A stretch of DNA of 64,000 bases from Limnohabitans sp. Rim11 (GTDB taxonomy: Bacteria; Pseudomonadota; Gammaproteobacteria; Burkholderiales; Burkholderiaceae_C). A program made the position numbers and the translations under genes. The notes under the pieces were generated by a model. The model made no database searches and was not told the DNA's origin. It saw only the letters and a list, made by a program, of their open reading frames with translations. The stretch spans positions 186,090 through 250,089 of the forward strand of contig NZ_CXOM01000001.1 of the NCBI RefSeq assembly GCF_001269365.1, in the 5' to 3' direction. Each line of letters opens with the position of its first letter. The first letter of the stretch is position 1. Of the stretch, positions 20,870 to 28,395 are shown in pieces.

Positions 20870-22130
20870 TTGACGAATGCTGTTTGGCCATAGCAATCAA
20901 ACTCTGCAGCTCTTCAAAGACCTGTTGATCTTGAACCGCTAAGCGCTCAATAGACGCTTTCCAGTTGTGCAGAATAAAAGCTGCAATTTCTTCAGAGCTA
21001 TGAGCTGTCTGGCACTTTCCATCTTGCTCCAAGTCTTGATAGCTTTCTGAAAAATTCCAAACCTGGGGGCCATGCACCACAGCACAGGCTAGCGCCAGTG
21101 GTTCATGGGGGTTGTGTCCTCCCACCGGTGCCCAGGATCCACCCAGCATGGTGGCCGGTGCAAGCCGGTACCACAAGCCCATTTCGCCAATGGTGTCTGC
21201 CACATAAACCGAATGCTGGTTGTCTGGCATTGCTTGGGTCTGGCTTCGTAGCAAGGTGCCTTCTGGGCACAAGGCCAAAACTTCTTTGCCTCGAGCGGGT
21301 GCGCGTGGTGCAATCAACAGTAAAGCATTGGGGTAATGTTGTAAAAGAATTTGATGTGCTGCCAAGGCCATCTCTTCTTCCGTAGGATGGCTTGAAGCCA
21401 GCAGCCAAACAGGACGCTGAGCTAAGTGCTTTTGAAAAGCTTTAAGCACATTTTCATCGCACCCCACAGGTGGCGACATGGCTTTGATGTTGCCCGTCAC
21501 GACAACTTGATGAGACGTTGCGCCCAATTCAATCAAAGCATCACGAGACGCGTTGTTTTGCGCCCAGAGTGTGTCGAAGCCGGGCAGGACCGCTTGGTAA
21601 ATCCATCTGCCCCAGCGGCGCTTGGCCATGGCTTTGGCATCCAATCGGGCATTCACCAAAGCATGTGGAATGCCTCGTTGATCTGTGCCATCAATGAGCG
21701 CCGGCCATAAGTCCATCTCGCACCAAACTGCCAAGGTGGGCTGCCAATGGTCAAGAAACAGTTTGACGGTGGCCGGTGTATCTACTGGTGCAAATTGATG
21801 TACACACCGTGCAGGCAATCCGGCTTTGTGCAGAGCCTCGCCAGAGGTTCGTGCTGTAGTAGTGATCAAAAAGTTGGCCTCTGGCCAGAGTTTCCCCATT
21901 TGGGCAAATAAGCCAGCCAAGGCCATGGCTTCGCCAACACCAACTGCATGTCCCCAGACCAAAGCACCCTGGGGCCTAGGGGCTGGGTGAGTGACCCATT
22001 TCTGCGAAAGACTTTGTGCTGTTTCTTTGCCGCGTTGCAGTCGCTTTTGAAAAATCCAATGCCACACGGGCGTCATGGCTTGGGTTATTTTGAGATAACT
22101 CCTTAAGGCCCATGAACGCGATGAACTCAC
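20859..22130 (-). CDS. GT30 (Kdo-transferase family) glycosyltransferase, second copy
   Basis: A 423-residue relative of WaaA/KdtA, which transfers Kdo from CMP-Kdo to lipid A at the inner membrane. The family's N-terminal glutamate motif appears as GHAVGVGEA, and the donor-site part as ADTIGEMGLWY ... GGSWAPVGGHNPHEPLAL ... HGPQVWNF. The phrase GGHNP-EPLALACAVVHGP recalls alphaproteobacterial WaaA more than the usual betaproteobacterial form, from memory of the family. The start is a GTG at 22130: it overlaps the stop of the upstream GT30 gene and has GGAG five bases before it. An ATG at 22076 is the alternative. It could be a true Kdo transferase or have a different acceptor or donor; the neighbouring neuABC genes raise the latter. 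Confidence 0.8.
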   Translation of the reverse strand: MSSSRSWALRSYLKITQAMTPVWHWIFQKRLQRGKETAQSLSQKWVTHPAPRPQGALVWGHAVGVGEAMALAGLFAQMGKLWPEANFLITTTARTSGEALHKAGLPARCVHQFAPVDTPATVKLFLDHWQPTLAVWCEMDLWPALIDGTDQRGIPHALVNARLDAKAMAKRRWGRWIYQAVLPGFDTLWAQNNASRDALIELGATSHQVVVTGNIKAMSPPVGCDENVLKAFQKHLAQRPVWLLASSHPTEEEMALAAHQILLQHYPNALLLIAPRAPARGKEVLALCPEGTLLRSQTQAMPDNQHSVYVADTIGEMGLWYRLAPATMLGGSWAPVGGHNPHEPLALACAVVHGPQVWNFSESYQDLEQDGKCQTAHSSEEIAAFILHNWKASIERLAVQDQQVFEELQSLIAMAKQHSSISL

Positions 22131-23491
22131 AGAGACTCCAACCAAGGTTTGAGAACGGCCATGTGTTTGGCGGTAGAACCCGCGTGCTCAGCGTAAAAGC
22201 GATCTGCACCCGCCATGGCTTGCGCATAGGCGTTGGGGTCCGTTAACAACTGAATCATGGCTTGCGCCAAAGAAGGAATGTCCATGTGTTGTTGAAGCAC
22301 GCCTGCGGCCAGCGCTTCTACGCCAGGGTACTCAATGCCCCAAATGCTGTGCCCCACCATGACGGGTTTTTTGAGGGCCAGTGGCTCAATGACGTTGTGA
22401 GCGCCCAAGGGTACAAAAGAAGCACCCACTACCACGGCTTGAGACAAGGCCAAGTAAAAATACATTTCGCCCAATGAGTCGCCCAATAAAACATCGGTCT
22501 CTGTAATGTTCAGCTTGGGGTCAAGCAAATCCAAGTCTTGATTGAAAGCGAGGCTGCGACGAACAGTTGACAAGCCCGCAGCTTGAAACAGGTCGTGAAT
22601 GACATCAAACCTTTGTGGACTTCTGGGCACATAGACAAACAGAGGCTTTGATTTGCCGGCAGCAGCAACGCCTTTTTGGATCAGTCGCATGGCGTCAATG
22701 AATTGCTCGTCTTCGCCAACAATGGCACTTGCAAATGCAATGACAGGGCGCTCGTTCAAAGCCAAATGCCACTGTTGCACCCCTTTTTCTGCGGCAGCAA
22801 TTTGATGGGCAGAGACGGGTAAATCAAATCTGGTTTCGCCCACCACTTCGACATGGCTGCAGCCAACTTGTCGAAAGCGATTGGCATGGGTTTCAGACTT
22901 GCACATCACAAGTTGATAGGCTGGAAAAAGCTTGGCGCGAAAGCCACCCCATTGACGCAAGTCGCGCTCGATGCTTTTCTTGGGATATTGTGCGTTGGCC
23001 ATGCAAAGCGGCACGTTCATGGCGCGGATGTTGGCAAGCAATGCGGGCCAAGTATCGATCTCGGTCATCATGGCGCATCGCGGTTGCACATTTCGAATAA
23101 ATCTTTGGATGGCACCACCCAGCTCAAAGGGCACGTAGCTGACTTGAGCTTGGCCACTGGCGATGGCTTGCTCTAAAAGTTTTTGCGCGGCGGTGCGACC
23201 TGCTGGGGTGAGGGTGGTGACCATGACCGGGTAGCCCTCAGCCAATAATGCGCGAATTAATGGTGCGGCCCCGCGAATCTCACCCATCGAGGCGGAGTGA
23301 ACCCAAATGGGGTTTATGAGTTGGGTTGTAACGCGGCCCCAGCGCTCGTTCCAAAACTGCCTGTAAAGCGGTTCGCGTTTGCCTTTTTGCCAAAGATAGG
23401 CCAAGAAAAGGGGCAATAAAACCATCCAGAGCACCTCATAGAGGGCGATGGCTAGGCGCATGCCCCAGGTGGACGGAAAACGGGAATTCAT
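22127..23491 (-). CDS. GT30 (Kdo-transferase family) glycosyltransferase, first copy
   Basis: A 454-residue GT30 enzyme with an N-terminal membrane anchor (about 13-32, LAIALYEVLWMVLLPLFLAYL). The catalytic-glutamate motif is WVHSASMGEIRGAAPLI (about 63-79), followed by TEIDTWPALLANI and the donor-site region GDSLGEMYFYLALSQ ... VGASFVPLGAHNVIEPLAL. The glycine-rich loop reads GAHN where typical WaaA has GGHN or GGQN. Translationally coupled to the second GT30 gene through a GTGA overlap. Divergent from the neuABC cassette with 119 bases between. Which of the two, if either, is the housekeeping WaaA cannot be told from the window. Confidence 0.85.
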   Translation of the reverse strand: MNSRFPSTWGMRLAIALYEVLWMVLLPLFLAYLWQKGKREPLYRQFWNERWGRVTTQLINPIWVHSASMGEIRGAAPLIRALLAEGYPVMVTTLTPAGRTAAQKLLEQAIASGQAQVSYVPFELGGAIQRFIRNVQPRCAMMTEIDTWPALLANIRAMNVPLCMANAQYPKKSIERDLRQWGGFRAKLFPAYQLVMCKSETHANRFRQVGCSHVEVVGETRFDLPVSAHQIAAAEKGVQQWHLALNERPVIAFASAIVGEDEQFIDAMRLIQKGVAAAGKSKPLFVYVPRSPQRFDVIHDLFQAAGLSTVRRSLAFNQDLDLLDPKLNITETDVLLGDSLGEMYFYLALSQAVVVGASFVPLGAHNVIEPLALKKPVMVGHSIWGIEYPGVEALAAGVLQQHMDIPSLAQAMIQLLTDPNAYAQAMAGADRFYAEHAGSTAKHMAVLKPWLESL

Positions 23492-23610
23492 AGGACGGTC
23501 TTTGGGTTGCTATTTGACAGTGTTGAGGGGCCAAAACAACGCGGTGTGAAGTTAAGCATTAGTATACTAAGGCGAACTTAGCGCCACTCAAACCACATTC
23601 TCGCTCCCTC

Positions 23611-24309
23611 ATGACCTCAACGCGCTTGCCATGGACTGCTGTTATCCCTTTAAGGGCAGGATCTAAGGGCTTGCCAGGCAAGAACACACGTTTGTTGGCC
23701 GGCAAACCTTTGTACCGTCATGCGGTCGATTTGGCGTTGCAAACGGGTGCTCACCGCGTTGTGCTCACCACAGATATTCCAGAAATTCTGGAGGCTGAAC
23801 TGCCTGACGGTGTTTTAGCTTTAGAGCGGCCTAATGAGTTGTGTGGCGATACCGTTCCCATGGCACCTGTCTTGGCGCATGCCCTTAGAGCGGCATCATG
23901 CGAAGGTGTGGTTGTGCTTCTGCAGGCCACTTCTCCCATGCGACAGTCGGTTGATATTGACGCCGCCTTGAAGGTCTTTGTGACTGGCCAGCACGAGTTG
24001 GTCATGTCGGTGACTGAAGCCGATCGCGGTGTCCTCAAGTGGGGGCAAATTGAGGGCGATCGTTTTGTCCCCCTGAGCGATCCAGCTTATTGTTTTTCTA
24101 ACCGTCAAAGTTTGCCGCCTGTCGTGAAGCCCAATGGTGCCATTTATGTCATGGACGCCGCTTGGTTTGTCGGGCGAGAAAGTTTTGTCAGTGAAAAAAT
24201 TGGTGTGGTGCAAATGAGCGCAGCGCACAGTCAAGACATCGACACACTGGCAGATTTTGAGCGTTGCGAAGCGGCGCTCACATTGAATCAAAAAGGAAGC
24301 AATCTATGA
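23611..24309 (+). CDS. neuA: CMP-N-acetylneuraminate (acylneuraminate) cytidylyltransferase
   Basis: Activates a nonulosonic acid with CTP to the CMP-sugar. The 232-residue protein has the nucleotide-binding start VIPLRAGSKGLPGKN (about residues 11-25), LLQATSPMR, and the C-terminal IDTLADFERCE. These fit the NeuA/LegF/PseF group; KdsB (CMP-Kdo synthetase) has a different layout. First gene of the neuA-neuB-neuC cassette, overlapping neuB by ATGA. The absence of dehydratase and aminotransferase genes argues for a Neu5Ac-like sugar over legionaminic or pseudaminic acid. Confidence 0.88.
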   Translation: MTSTRLPWTAVIPLRAGSKGLPGKNTRLLAGKPLYRHAVDLALQTGAHRVVLTTDIPEILEAELPDGVLALERPNELCGDTVPMAPVLAHALRAASCEGVVVLLQATSPMRQSVDIDAALKVFVTGQHELVMSVTEADRGVLKWGQIEGDRFVPLSDPAYCFSNRQSLPPVVKPNGAIYVMDAAWFVGRESFVSEKIGVVQMSAAHSQDIDTLADFERCEAALTLNQKGSNL

Positions 24310-25352
24310 AAATTGCAAATCGCGAAATTTCTTTGCGGCATGCCCCCTTGGTCATCGCCGAAATTGGCATTAACCATGGCGGTAGCTTAGAAGTAGCCAA
24401 GTCCATGGTCACGCAGGCTCATCTGGCGGGCTGCGAAATGGTGAAGCACCAAACTCATTTTGTCGATGACGAAATGACCGATGAAGCCAAGTCAATTTTT
24501 CCGCCCAACGCCGACAAGTCGATTTGGCATGTGATGCAAGAGTGCGCATTGGGCAAAGACGACGAAATTGCACTAAAAAAACATGCCGAATCTTTGGGCA
24601 TGATTTACATCTCGACGCCTTTCTCGCGCGCCGCTGCCGACTTTCTGAACGAAATTGGTGTGGCAGCTTTCAAAATTGGCTCGGGTGAGTGCAATCACTT
24701 GCCGCTCATTCGTCACATTGCACGCATGGGCAAGCCGGTCATCATGAGTACCGGCATGCAGACCATTGAAAGCATGAAGCCTTCGGTGCAAATTCTGGAA
24801 GATGCGGGCATTGAATACGCTTTGTTGGAGTGCACCAACCTGTACCCATCGCCCCCAGAAATTGTCAGCCTTCAAGGCGTGACCGACTTGCGAAATGCTT
24901 TCCCCAAGGCCGTCGTTGGATTTTCAGATCACAGCATCGGGCCCGAAATGGCATTGTCTGCGGTGGCATTGGGTGCCTGTATTTTGGAGCGGCACTTTAC
25001 CGATACGCGTTACCGCAAAGGCCCCGACATCATTTGTTCGATGGACCCCGCCGAGCTGCGCTTTCTCATTGACCGATCCAAAGAAATTCACACGGCATTG
25101 AACAATCCCAAAGTTCGGACTGCGCCTGAAGAAGATGTTTATCGCTTCGCCCGTGGCTCAGTGGTGGCTGACAAAGATTTGCCTGCAGGTCATGTCGTAG
25201 CCGAGTCAGACATTTGGGCACGACGCCCAGGTTCAGGTGAAATTTCGGTACAGTACTTTGACCGACTTGTAGGTGTGCGATTAACGCAAGCTGTGAAGCG
25301 CAACCAACAGCTGAAGTGGTCTGATTTTGAAGGCGTGGAGCAACCCAAATGA
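24306..25352 (+). CDS. neuB: N-acetylneuraminate synthase
   Basis: Condenses an N-acyl-mannosamine-type sugar with phosphoenolpyruvate to the nonulosonic acid. The 348-residue protein has AEIGINHGG (about 19-27), KHQTHFVDDEM, STPFSRAAADFL, KIGSGE, and VGFSDHS..LE-RHFTDTRYRKGPD, which hold the metal and substrate residues of the NeuB barrel. A C-terminal antifreeze-like SAF domain follows (about 285-348, FARGSVVADKDLPAGHVV). The ATG at 24306 has AAAGGAAG ten bases upstream and overlaps the neuA stop; neuC follows with another ATGA overlap. Confidence 0.93.
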   Translation: MKIANREISLRHAPLVIAEIGINHGGSLEVAKSMVTQAHLAGCEMVKHQTHFVDDEMTDEAKSIFPPNADKSIWHVMQECALGKDDEIALKKHAESLGMIYISTPFSRAAADFLNEIGVAAFKIGSGECNHLPLIRHIARMGKPVIMSTGMQTIESMKPSVQILEDAGIEYALLECTNLYPSPPEIVSLQGVTDLRNAFPKAVVGFSDHSIGPEMALSAVALGACILERHFTDTRYRKGPDIICSMDPAELRFLIDRSKEIHTALNNPKVRTAPEEDVYRFARGSVVADKDLPAGHVVAESDIWARRPGSGEISVQYFDRLVGVRLTQAVKRNQQLKWSDFEGVEQPK

Positions 25353-26500
25353 CGGGCCAGTCGCTTCAAACAAAAAGTAAAGCAAAGAAGCTACTTTTTG
25401 TGACGGGTACCCGAGCCGACTTTGGCAAGCTTGAGCCATTGGCACTGGCTGCCCAAAAAGAGGGTTTTGAAATCAGTTTTTTTATCACTGGCATGCACAT
25501 GATGAGCCGGTATGGTGAAACGCGTCTAGAAGTGAAACGTTTTGCTGGCGCTGAATTTTTTGAGTTTGTGAATCAGCGTGAAGGTGATGCGCTTGAGTTT
25601 ATTTTGTCCAAAACCATTTTGGGATTTTCTGATTTTGTGCACGAGCACAGGCCCGATCTGGTTTTGATTCATGGCGATCGTGTGGAGGCATTAGCCGCAT
25701 CAATTGTGTGTGCCATGCGTTACATACCCTCTGCACACATTGAAGGTGGCGAGGTGTCGGGCACCATCGACGAGAGCATCAGGCATTGCAACACCAAGTT
25801 GTGTGCCACACACTTTGTGAGTTCTGAGGCCGCACGTCAGCGGGTACTTCACATGGGTGAAGCGCCTGACAGGGTTTACAACATTGGCTCGCCAGAGCTT
25901 GATACACACGCAAGACCTTCAGGTGTCACCCTGCAGGAAGTGAGATCGCGGTATGCCATTGAATTTGAAGAATTTGGCATTGTCGTTTTCCATCCAGTCA
26001 CATCAGAAATTGACACCATTGGCGCTCAGGCGAAATCTTTATTCGGTTGCCTCGAAGCCAGCGGTAAAAACTTTGTTGTGATTGCGCCTAACAATGATCC
26101 GGGTACCGATGAAATTTTTGCCGTGATTGAAGCTTTGCCTAAATCGCGGTTCCGTCTCATTCCTTCCATGCGCTTCAATTATTTTTCTGAGCTCATGAAA
26201 AATGCTTGTGCCATGATTGGCAATAGCAGTGCAGGTGTTCGTGAAGCCCCATTTTTGGGATTGCCAAGTTTGGACATTGGTACGCGGCAAAATAATCGGG
26301 CCTTGGCAGATTCCGTCACGGTATGCAGCGCATTGAATGCCAAGGGTATTCAAGAATTTTTAAATTCGCGTTGGAATCAACGTTCTGATACAGATGCAGG
26401 TTACGGCGACGGACAAGCCACACATCACTTTGTGCAAATTATCAAGAGCGATGAATTTTGGAACAAAGCAGATCAAAAGGTTTTTCATCAAACAAGCTAA
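25349..26500 (+). CDS. neuC: UDP-N-acetylglucosamine 2-epimerase (hydrolysing)
   Basis: Converts UDP-GlcNAc to UDP and ManNAc, the precursor for NeuB. The 383-residue GT-B-fold protein shows VTGTRADFGKLEPL (about 18-31), IHGDRVEALAAS, HIEGGEVSGTIDESIRH, FHPVTSE and IGNSSAGVREAPFLG, all typical of the NeuC branch. LegG, which uses a diamino sugar nucleotide, is similar, but the other legionaminic genes are absent here. Coupled to neuB by ATGA. Confidence 0.92.
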   Translation: MTGQSLQTKSKAKKLLFVTGTRADFGKLEPLALAAQKEGFEISFFITGMHMMSRYGETRLEVKRFAGAEFFEFVNQREGDALEFILSKTILGFSDFVHEHRPDLVLIHGDRVEALAASIVCAMRYIPSAHIEGGEVSGTIDESIRHCNTKLCATHFVSSEAARQRVLHMGEAPDRVYNIGSPELDTHARPSGVTLQEVRSRYAIEFEEFGIVVFHPVTSEIDTIGAQAKSLFGCLEASGKNFVVIAPNNDPGTDEIFAVIEALPKSRFRLIPSMRFNYFSELMKNACAMIGNSSAGVREAPFLGLPSLDIGTRQNNRALADSVTVCSALNAKGIQEFLNSRWNQRSDTDAGYGDGQATHHFVQIIKSDEFWNKADQKVFHQTS

Positions 26501-26524
26501 TCAACTCATTGAGGGCCCGTGAAT

Positions 26525-27610
26525 ATGTCTTTATGGAAAATTCGCAGGGAATTTGAACGCCTTGGTGGGCAATTGCTAGAGCCTTATCGACAAATTAGAG
26601 ATCTGGTTCTTCGAATTCGTTATCGATTTTTGCACGATAGTTTGGTTCAGAACTTCAAGGGGCAGGCGCCTTGGTCTGAACGTGTATGCATCCTATTGAT
26701 TTACCAGCCTCGCTCCATTCCTGAATCGGTTTTAAATACTTGTAAACACTTGATGCAGCAAGGCTATGCCTGTGTGTTGGTGTCCAACGGCCCGTTGTCC
26801 CAAGAAGACATCAGTCGACTATTGCCACAGGTTTCACATTTAATTGTCCGTCCCAATTTTGGGTATGACTTTGGAGGTTACCAAGAGGGCGTTTTGTGGT
26901 TGCGTCAACAAAATAGGAAAGTTTTGCACCTCTTGCTGTTAAATGACAGCGTTTGGTTTCCTGTTTTTGCCAATTCAAATTTTTTACAACAAATGGAGGC
27001 TTCAAAAGCCGATGTGGTGGGGGCGTTGTCTGCGGAAAGAGGAATATCGCAAAGACACCAGCGAAGGCTTTTTTACGCTTCTTTTATGTTGATGTTTTCT
27101 GAGAAAGTTTGGTTGTCCCAAAAATTTCAGACCTTCTGGACGGCTTACCGTCAAACCAGCAGCAAGGCTCGAACTATTCGCAAAGGCGAGCGTCAGTTGT
27201 CAGCGATGTTTATTCATGATGATCAATTTACCCATCATGCAATGGTTGATACCAACACATTTCAACAATTGCCTGAAGGTCAAGGGCCAGATCAGTGGCG
27301 GGCGTTTTCTCAAGAGTTGAGTTTGATGGATGCAGCCTTTGGTAAACAAAGGGACACCTTGTTGTTAAAGGGTTCAGGTACTCAAAGTAATGTTTGGCGC
27401 GATTGGTATCAACGTTTGTGCGATTCCCAAAATATGTTTGCTTGTGCGCAAGGTGCGCTGGTTGTTAGGCAAATCGTGCCGTTTATCAAAAAAAGCAAAG
27501 ATGCGCACAACTTGATGTCTTTGCAGCAGAGCCTTTCTTCTTTTGAAGATATGCCTGTTTTCGATGAAGCCGTATTGGGCGAACTAAGACAAATAGTTAA
27601 GCCAACTTAA
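26525..27610 (+). CDS. RgpF-like (rhamnan synthesis F family) glycan-assembly protein
   Basis: A 361-residue protein matching the RgpF family in the blocks LIYQPRSIPESVL, LVSNGPL, VRPNFGYDFGGYQEGV (about 115-130) and LLLNDSVWFPV. RgpF proteins take part in rhamnose-glucose or rhamnan polysaccharide assembly and are presumed glycosyltransferases; no acceptor can be inferred. The gene is clearly richer in A+T than its neighbours (sample 60-base lines at 26941 and 27061 count about 35-38% GC), a hint of transfer. ATG at 26525 is chosen because GAGGG lies nine bases upstream; a GTG at 26519 is too close. Follows neuC by 24 bases. Its stop overlaps that of the convergent response regulator. Confidence 0.78.
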   Translation: MSLWKIRREFERLGGQLLEPYRQIRDLVLRIRYRFLHDSLVQNFKGQAPWSERVCILLIYQPRSIPESVLNTCKHLMQQGYACVLVSNGPLSQEDISRLLPQVSHLIVRPNFGYDFGGYQEGVLWLRQQNRKVLHLLLLNDSVWFPVFANSNFLQQMEASKADVVGALSAERGISQRHQRRLFYASFMLMFSEKVWLSQKFQTFWTAYRQTSSKARTIRKGERQLSAMFIHDDQFTHHAMVDTNTFQQLPEGQGPDQWRAFSQELSLMDAAFGKQRDTLLLKGSGTQSNVWRDWYQRLCDSQNMFACAQGALVVRQIVPFIKKSKDAHNLMSLQQSLSSFEDMPVFDEAVLGELRQIVKPT

Positions 27611-28203
27611 ACCCAAGACTGAGGCGACATCAACCCTAACAAATAACCCTTCAACCATCCTAAGTCGATAGGCTTAGAAATAAAATGCGACCCCTCTGGT
27701 GGCCCGCCCCGTTGTTCTAACTCATCCTTTGAGAGGGCCGAAATGCTGATAATTTGCACTTGCTCAAAGCCTTCTGTCTCTTTTACCCGCTTGACCCATT
27801 CCCATCCGTCAACTTCTGGCATGAGCAGATCCAGAATAACGATGTGCGGCAAGAACGTAGGCAAAGTGAGTAAGGCTTCTATGCCTGATGCCATGGCGCA
27901 GCAATCGATGTTGTGATGGGTTGACAGACAAGCGTCTTGCAACATGTGGCGGGTGACCGCATCGTCATCGACGACCATGATGCGAAGGCGGTTCTCAATC
28001 AGGCGGGTGAGGGCGGGTAGCTTCTGTTGCTGAGCTTGATACTGGTGGATAGATTCGAGGGAAATTCTGCGGTGGCCCCCTTGAGTAACCCAGGCTTCCA
28101 AAATATTTTTGTCGACCAGACTTTGCACGGTGCCCACGGAGAGCTGGAGCAATTGGGCGGCTTTGCTGGTGCCGCAACAAGCTGGGGTAGGCAGAGGTGA
28201 CAT
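27607..28203 (-). CDS. Response regulator with N-terminal excisionase/MerR-type HTH
   Basis: A 198-residue protein with an unusual domain order. Residues about 10-58 form a MerR/excisionase-like helix-turn-helix (TSKAAQLLQLSVGTVQSLVD ... GGHRRISLESIHQY). Residues about 73-195 form a receiver domain: acidic pocket Asp79-Asp81, phosphoacceptor Asp125 (VILDLLMPEVDGW), Ser153/155 and Lys177 (ISKPID). Most regulators have the receiver first. No histidine kinase is in the window. GAGG precedes the ATG. It is divergent from the acyl-CoA ligase, and the 192-base gap between them holds repeats that could be its operator. Confidence 0.88.
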   Translation of the reverse strand: MSPLPTPACCGTSKAAQLLQLSVGTVQSLVDKNILEAWVTQGGHRRISLESIHQYQAQQQKLPALTRLIENRLRIMVVDDDAVTRHMLQDACLSTHHNIDCCAMASGIEALLTLPTFLPHIVILDLLMPEVDGWEWVKRVKETEGFEQVQIISISALSKDELEQRGGPPEGSHFISKPIDLGWLKGYLLGLMSPQSWV

Positions 28204-28255
28204 GTATGCCTCATAGGTAAAACTTCAATTTACCCGCATTCAAGCCAGTATTTGG

Positions 28256-28318
28256 TTGCAAATGCTTGCAAATTGGGTCTGCCACCTAGGGCATATGGGG
28301 ATGTTCCTTGACCCCATA
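28256..28318. promoter_or_regulatory. Possible operator: paired direct repeat and inverted repeat
   Basis: TTGCAAAT occurs at 28256-28263 and again at 28266-28273, exactly ten bases apart, one helical turn. Downstream, TATGGGG (28294-28300) and CCCCATA (28312-28318) form an inverted repeat with an 11-base gap. Both lie in the control region shared by the HTH response regulator and the acyl-CoA ligase. Function is inferred from spacing and place only. Confidence 0.4.
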
Positions 28319-28395
28319 CACGTTTAGCATGGCCTAAAAGTCCGTTAATGCTGGTTTTCAACTCAGCTTAATCAATTTGGATGGAGACACCCTGA

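Noticed and set aside
23514..23519. TTGACA as a -35 box for neuA
   Set aside because: No acceptable -10 at 16-18 bases (sequence there is CAACGC). A TATACT at 23563-23568 lacks a matching -35, so no promoter is claimed.
23611..24309. kdsB (CMP-Kdo synthetase) for the cytidylyltransferase
   Set aside because: IPLRAGSKGLPGKN and LLQATSPMR, plus linkage with neuB and neuC, fit NeuA-type enzymes instead.
23611..26500. Legionaminic or pseudaminic acid pathway
   Set aside because: No dehydratase, aminotransferase or acetyltransferase genes of those routes are nearby; three genes suffice for a Neu5Ac-type sugar.
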